Below are positions 6,626 to 7,850 of a stretch of 7,850 nucleotides of DNA, piece by piece. Numbering within the stretch: the stretch's first letter is position 1; each line of letters begins with the position of its first letter. The notes under the pieces are model-generated. The model was not told where the DNA came from. It saw only the letters and a list, made by a program, of their open reading frames with translations, and did no database searches. The DNA lies in assembly GCA_002352445.1 (NCBI GenBank), contig DEIL01000200.1, positions 1 through 7,850 on the forward strand. Direction: 5' to 3'. The position numbers were made by a program, and so were the translations under genes. The stretch comes from Desulfobulbaceae bacterium UBA2775 (GTDB lineage: Bacteria; Desulfobacterota; Desulfobulbia; Desulfobulbales; Desulfocapsaceae).

Positions 6626-6759
6626 GGTAGTTTCGTAAAAAGCCCCCTGCTGCGTCATTCCCGCGCAGGCGGGAATCCAGAACGTCTTTAAATGACTGGA
6701 TTCCCGCCTGCGCGGGAATGACTGGATGGTGATGAAATTGGGTTTTTACGGTACCATCA
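6625..6759. mobile_element. E2: REP-like element between cbiD and cbiET
   Basis: This fills the whole cbiD-cbiET gap. Ends: TGGTAGTTTCGTAAAAAG at 6625-6642, and TGATGGTACCGTAAAAAC read on the minus strand from 6759 to 6742. These resemble the ends of E1. The right end begins with the cbiD stop codon TGA (6759-6757); the left end touches the cbiET start codon. The core is a perfect 27-bp inverted repeat, listed separately. Other gene junctions in the operon are tight or overlapping, so this gap of about 130 bases is exceptional and looks like an insertion. No coding capacity. Confidence 0.65.
6654..6722. repeat. Perfect 27-bp inverted repeat with internal ATTCCCGC/GCGGGAAT palindromes
   Basis: The arms at 6654-6680 and 6696-6722 are exact reverse complements over 27 bases, separated by 15 bases. 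Each arm also contains a smaller palindrome, ATTCCCGC-N4-GCGGGAAT. This is the GTCATTCCCGC...GCGGGAATCCAG type of dispersed repeat that I recall from many proteobacterial genomes (Neisseria dRS3 has a similar ATTCCC-N8-GGGAAT core). Two copies in head-to-head order resemble a BIME-like doublet. In the operon transcript it would form a very stable hairpin. Confidence 0.85.
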
Positions 6760-7842
6760 TACATTGGCTATCACGTCAGCTTTATGGTTGATAAGATATA
6801 CTTTTATCTGGCTGTCGGTAACATCTTCACAATACTCTCGAGCCCTGATACAGACTCCTGTGACCAGTTCAGTCCGCCCAGCAGCTTGAATATGCTCATA
6901 CATTTCTCTTGCCGTATTGGACTGCTTGATCTTCTGCAGGAGTTTTCCCTCTGCCCCAAGTTCGGCAAGGAGGTTTGCTGCATCCACCATCTCCAGAACA
7001 CCGTTTCTCACATGGGTATTGGGAACACGCAGTGCTGCCTTGATAATTTTTGCCCACATTCCTGCCAGATGAATAGTAGAAAAGTTTCGTAAAGCTGCTT
7101 CTTTCAGGGAAAACTCAAGATAGTCTCCCATCATTGCATAGGCCTCTTCTTTGAGATCCAGGAGTTGCTGTGCTCCTTTTTCAGATGTTCTGCCTGTGGA
7201 GAGTACAATGTCTTTTAGTCCTGCTTCTTTTGCTACATCCATGGAGGCTTTGATGGTTGCTGTCCAGGCATCGGCTGATACCGGGCGAACAATACCTGTT
7301 GTGCCGAGTATGGAAATCCCTCCAATTATTCCAAGTCGCTGATTCAGTGTTTTTTCAGCGAGCATTTTCCCTCTGGGGACGGTGATGGTGACACTCAGCC
7401 TGCCTTGAGGAATGACTTCCCGCACGGCCTGGATAATCATTTTTCTCGGTACCGGGTTGATAGCAGGTTCCCCAACCCGTACAGCCAGGCCGGGCTTCGT
7501 CACCATGCCGACCCCGTCACCTCCGCAAAGTTGCAGTTCATCAATTACAACCCAGTTTTTTTCAATTTCCTGGAATTGCAAACTTACTGCTGCACAAATT
7601 TCAGCGCCGTTGGTCACATCCGGATCATCTCCTGCATCCTTTATGACAGAACATGTGCTGATGTTATCTTTTAATAGAAGAGCAGAGTGAATAGTAAAAC
7701 TCTTCCTGCTGCCATCGGGAAAGGGGATGTCTACTTGCTCAGGAGATCTATTCTGCACCAACAAAAGAGTCGCCGCCTTTGCCGCTGCTGCGGCACATGC
7801 GCCGGTGGTAAATCCGCTGCGTAATCGTTTAGTCTCGGCCAC
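6757..7842 (-). CDS. cbiD: Cobalt-precorrin-5B C1-methyltransferase CbiD
   Basis: Methylates C1 of cobalt-precorrin-5B with SAM, after CbiG; it is specific to the anaerobic pathway and unrelated in fold to the other corrin methyltransferases. The 361-residue length is normal. Motifs: LRSGFTTGACAAAAAKAA (7-24), VIKDAGDDPDVTNGAEI (66-82), CGGDGVGMVTKPGLA (106-120), GEPAINPVPRKMI (124-136), TVPRGKMLAEKTLNQRLG (154-171) and GISILGTTGIVRPVS (175-189). The start taken is GTG at 7842-7840, which puts six residues before LRSGFTTG as is common. Only eight bases remain before the window edge, they contain no in-frame stop and no clear Shine-Dalgarno, so a start slightly further right cannot be excluded. 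It is the first operon gene visible here; others may precede it. Its TGA stop is the first triplet of the E2 terminal repeat. Confidence 0.95.
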   Translation of the reverse strand: MAETKRLRSGFTTGACAAAAAKAATLLLVQNRSPEQVDIPFPDGSRKSFTIHSALLLKDNISTCSVIKDAGDDPDVTNGAEICAAVSLQFQEIEKNWVVIDELQLCGGDGVGMVTKPGLAVRVGEPAINPVPRKMIIQAVREVIPQGRLSVTITVPRGKMLAEKTLNQRLGIIGGISILGTTGIVRPVSADAWTATIKASMDVAKEAGLKDIVLSTGRTSEKGAQQLLDLKEEAYAMMGDYLEFSLKEAALRNFSTIHLAGMWAKIIKAALRVPNTHVRNGVLEMVDAANLLAELGAEGKLLQKIKQSNTAREMYEHIQAAGRTELVTGVCIRAREYCEDVTDSQIKVYLINHKADVIANV

Positions 7843-7850
7843 TGCTGGAA

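Noticed and set aside
6626..6658. An upstream in-frame ATG at 6658 that would add 11 residues to the CbiE-CbiT protein.
   Set aside because: The added residues are encoded by repeat E2, there is no ribosome site before it, and CbiE proteins normally begin at the MYKIYIIGI-like strand.
6654..6722. The 27-bp inverted repeat as a CRISPR unit or classical intrinsic terminator.
   Set aside because: There are only two inverted copies with no spacer array. The stem is not directly followed by a U-run on either strand (a TTTTT lies about 15 bases beyond it), so neither reading is supported.

Overview
The window holds seven protein-coding genes and two structured intergenic repeats. It is a piece of bacterial chromosome. 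The anaerobic (cobalt-early) cobalamin genes, a phosphofructokinase with the PKTIDND signature and moderate GC suggest an anaerobic bacterium. A sulfate-reducing or related Desulfobacterota species is my best guess, but this is inference from gene content and no taxonomic marker was tested.

Layout: (1) Positions 1-1348, minus strand: rsmI (16S rRNA C1402 ribose methyltransferase), followed with a one-base stop/start overlap by an unrecognised protein that runs off the left edge. (2) 1349-1549: divergent intergenic region with a candidate promoter and a 15-bp palindrome. (3) 1550-2692, plus strand: a group III-like 6-phosphofructokinase. (4) 2693-2909: intergenic region between convergent genes, filled by a MITE-like element (here called E1) with two long hairpins. 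(5) 2910-7842, minus strand: a corrin-ring operon transcribed right to left as cbiD, cbiE-cbiT fusion, cbiF, cbiG, cobJ/cbiH. (6) 6625-6759: a second element (E2), a REP-like perfect inverted repeat lying exactly between the cbiD stop and the cbiET start.

The five cobalamin enzymes cover the middle of the anaerobic corrin pathway: C17 methylation with ring contraction (CobJ/CbiH), C11 methylation (CbiF), removal of the C20 fragment (CbiG), C1 methylation (CbiD), and C5/C15 methylation with decarboxylation (CbiET). The C20 methyltransferase (CbiL), the reductase (CbiJ/CobK), the C8-C12 mutase (CbiC), the chelatase and the amidases are not in the window. Genes further right may supply some of them.

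I see no wholly new enzymatic system. The most unusual signal is that the two non-coding elements have different cores but share related ends (consensus about TGRTRRNNYYGTAAAAA). In both, the TGA that begins one end is also the stop codon of the adjacent cobalamin gene. They look like two members of one modular, non-autonomous repeat family that has landed at gene ends in this operon.
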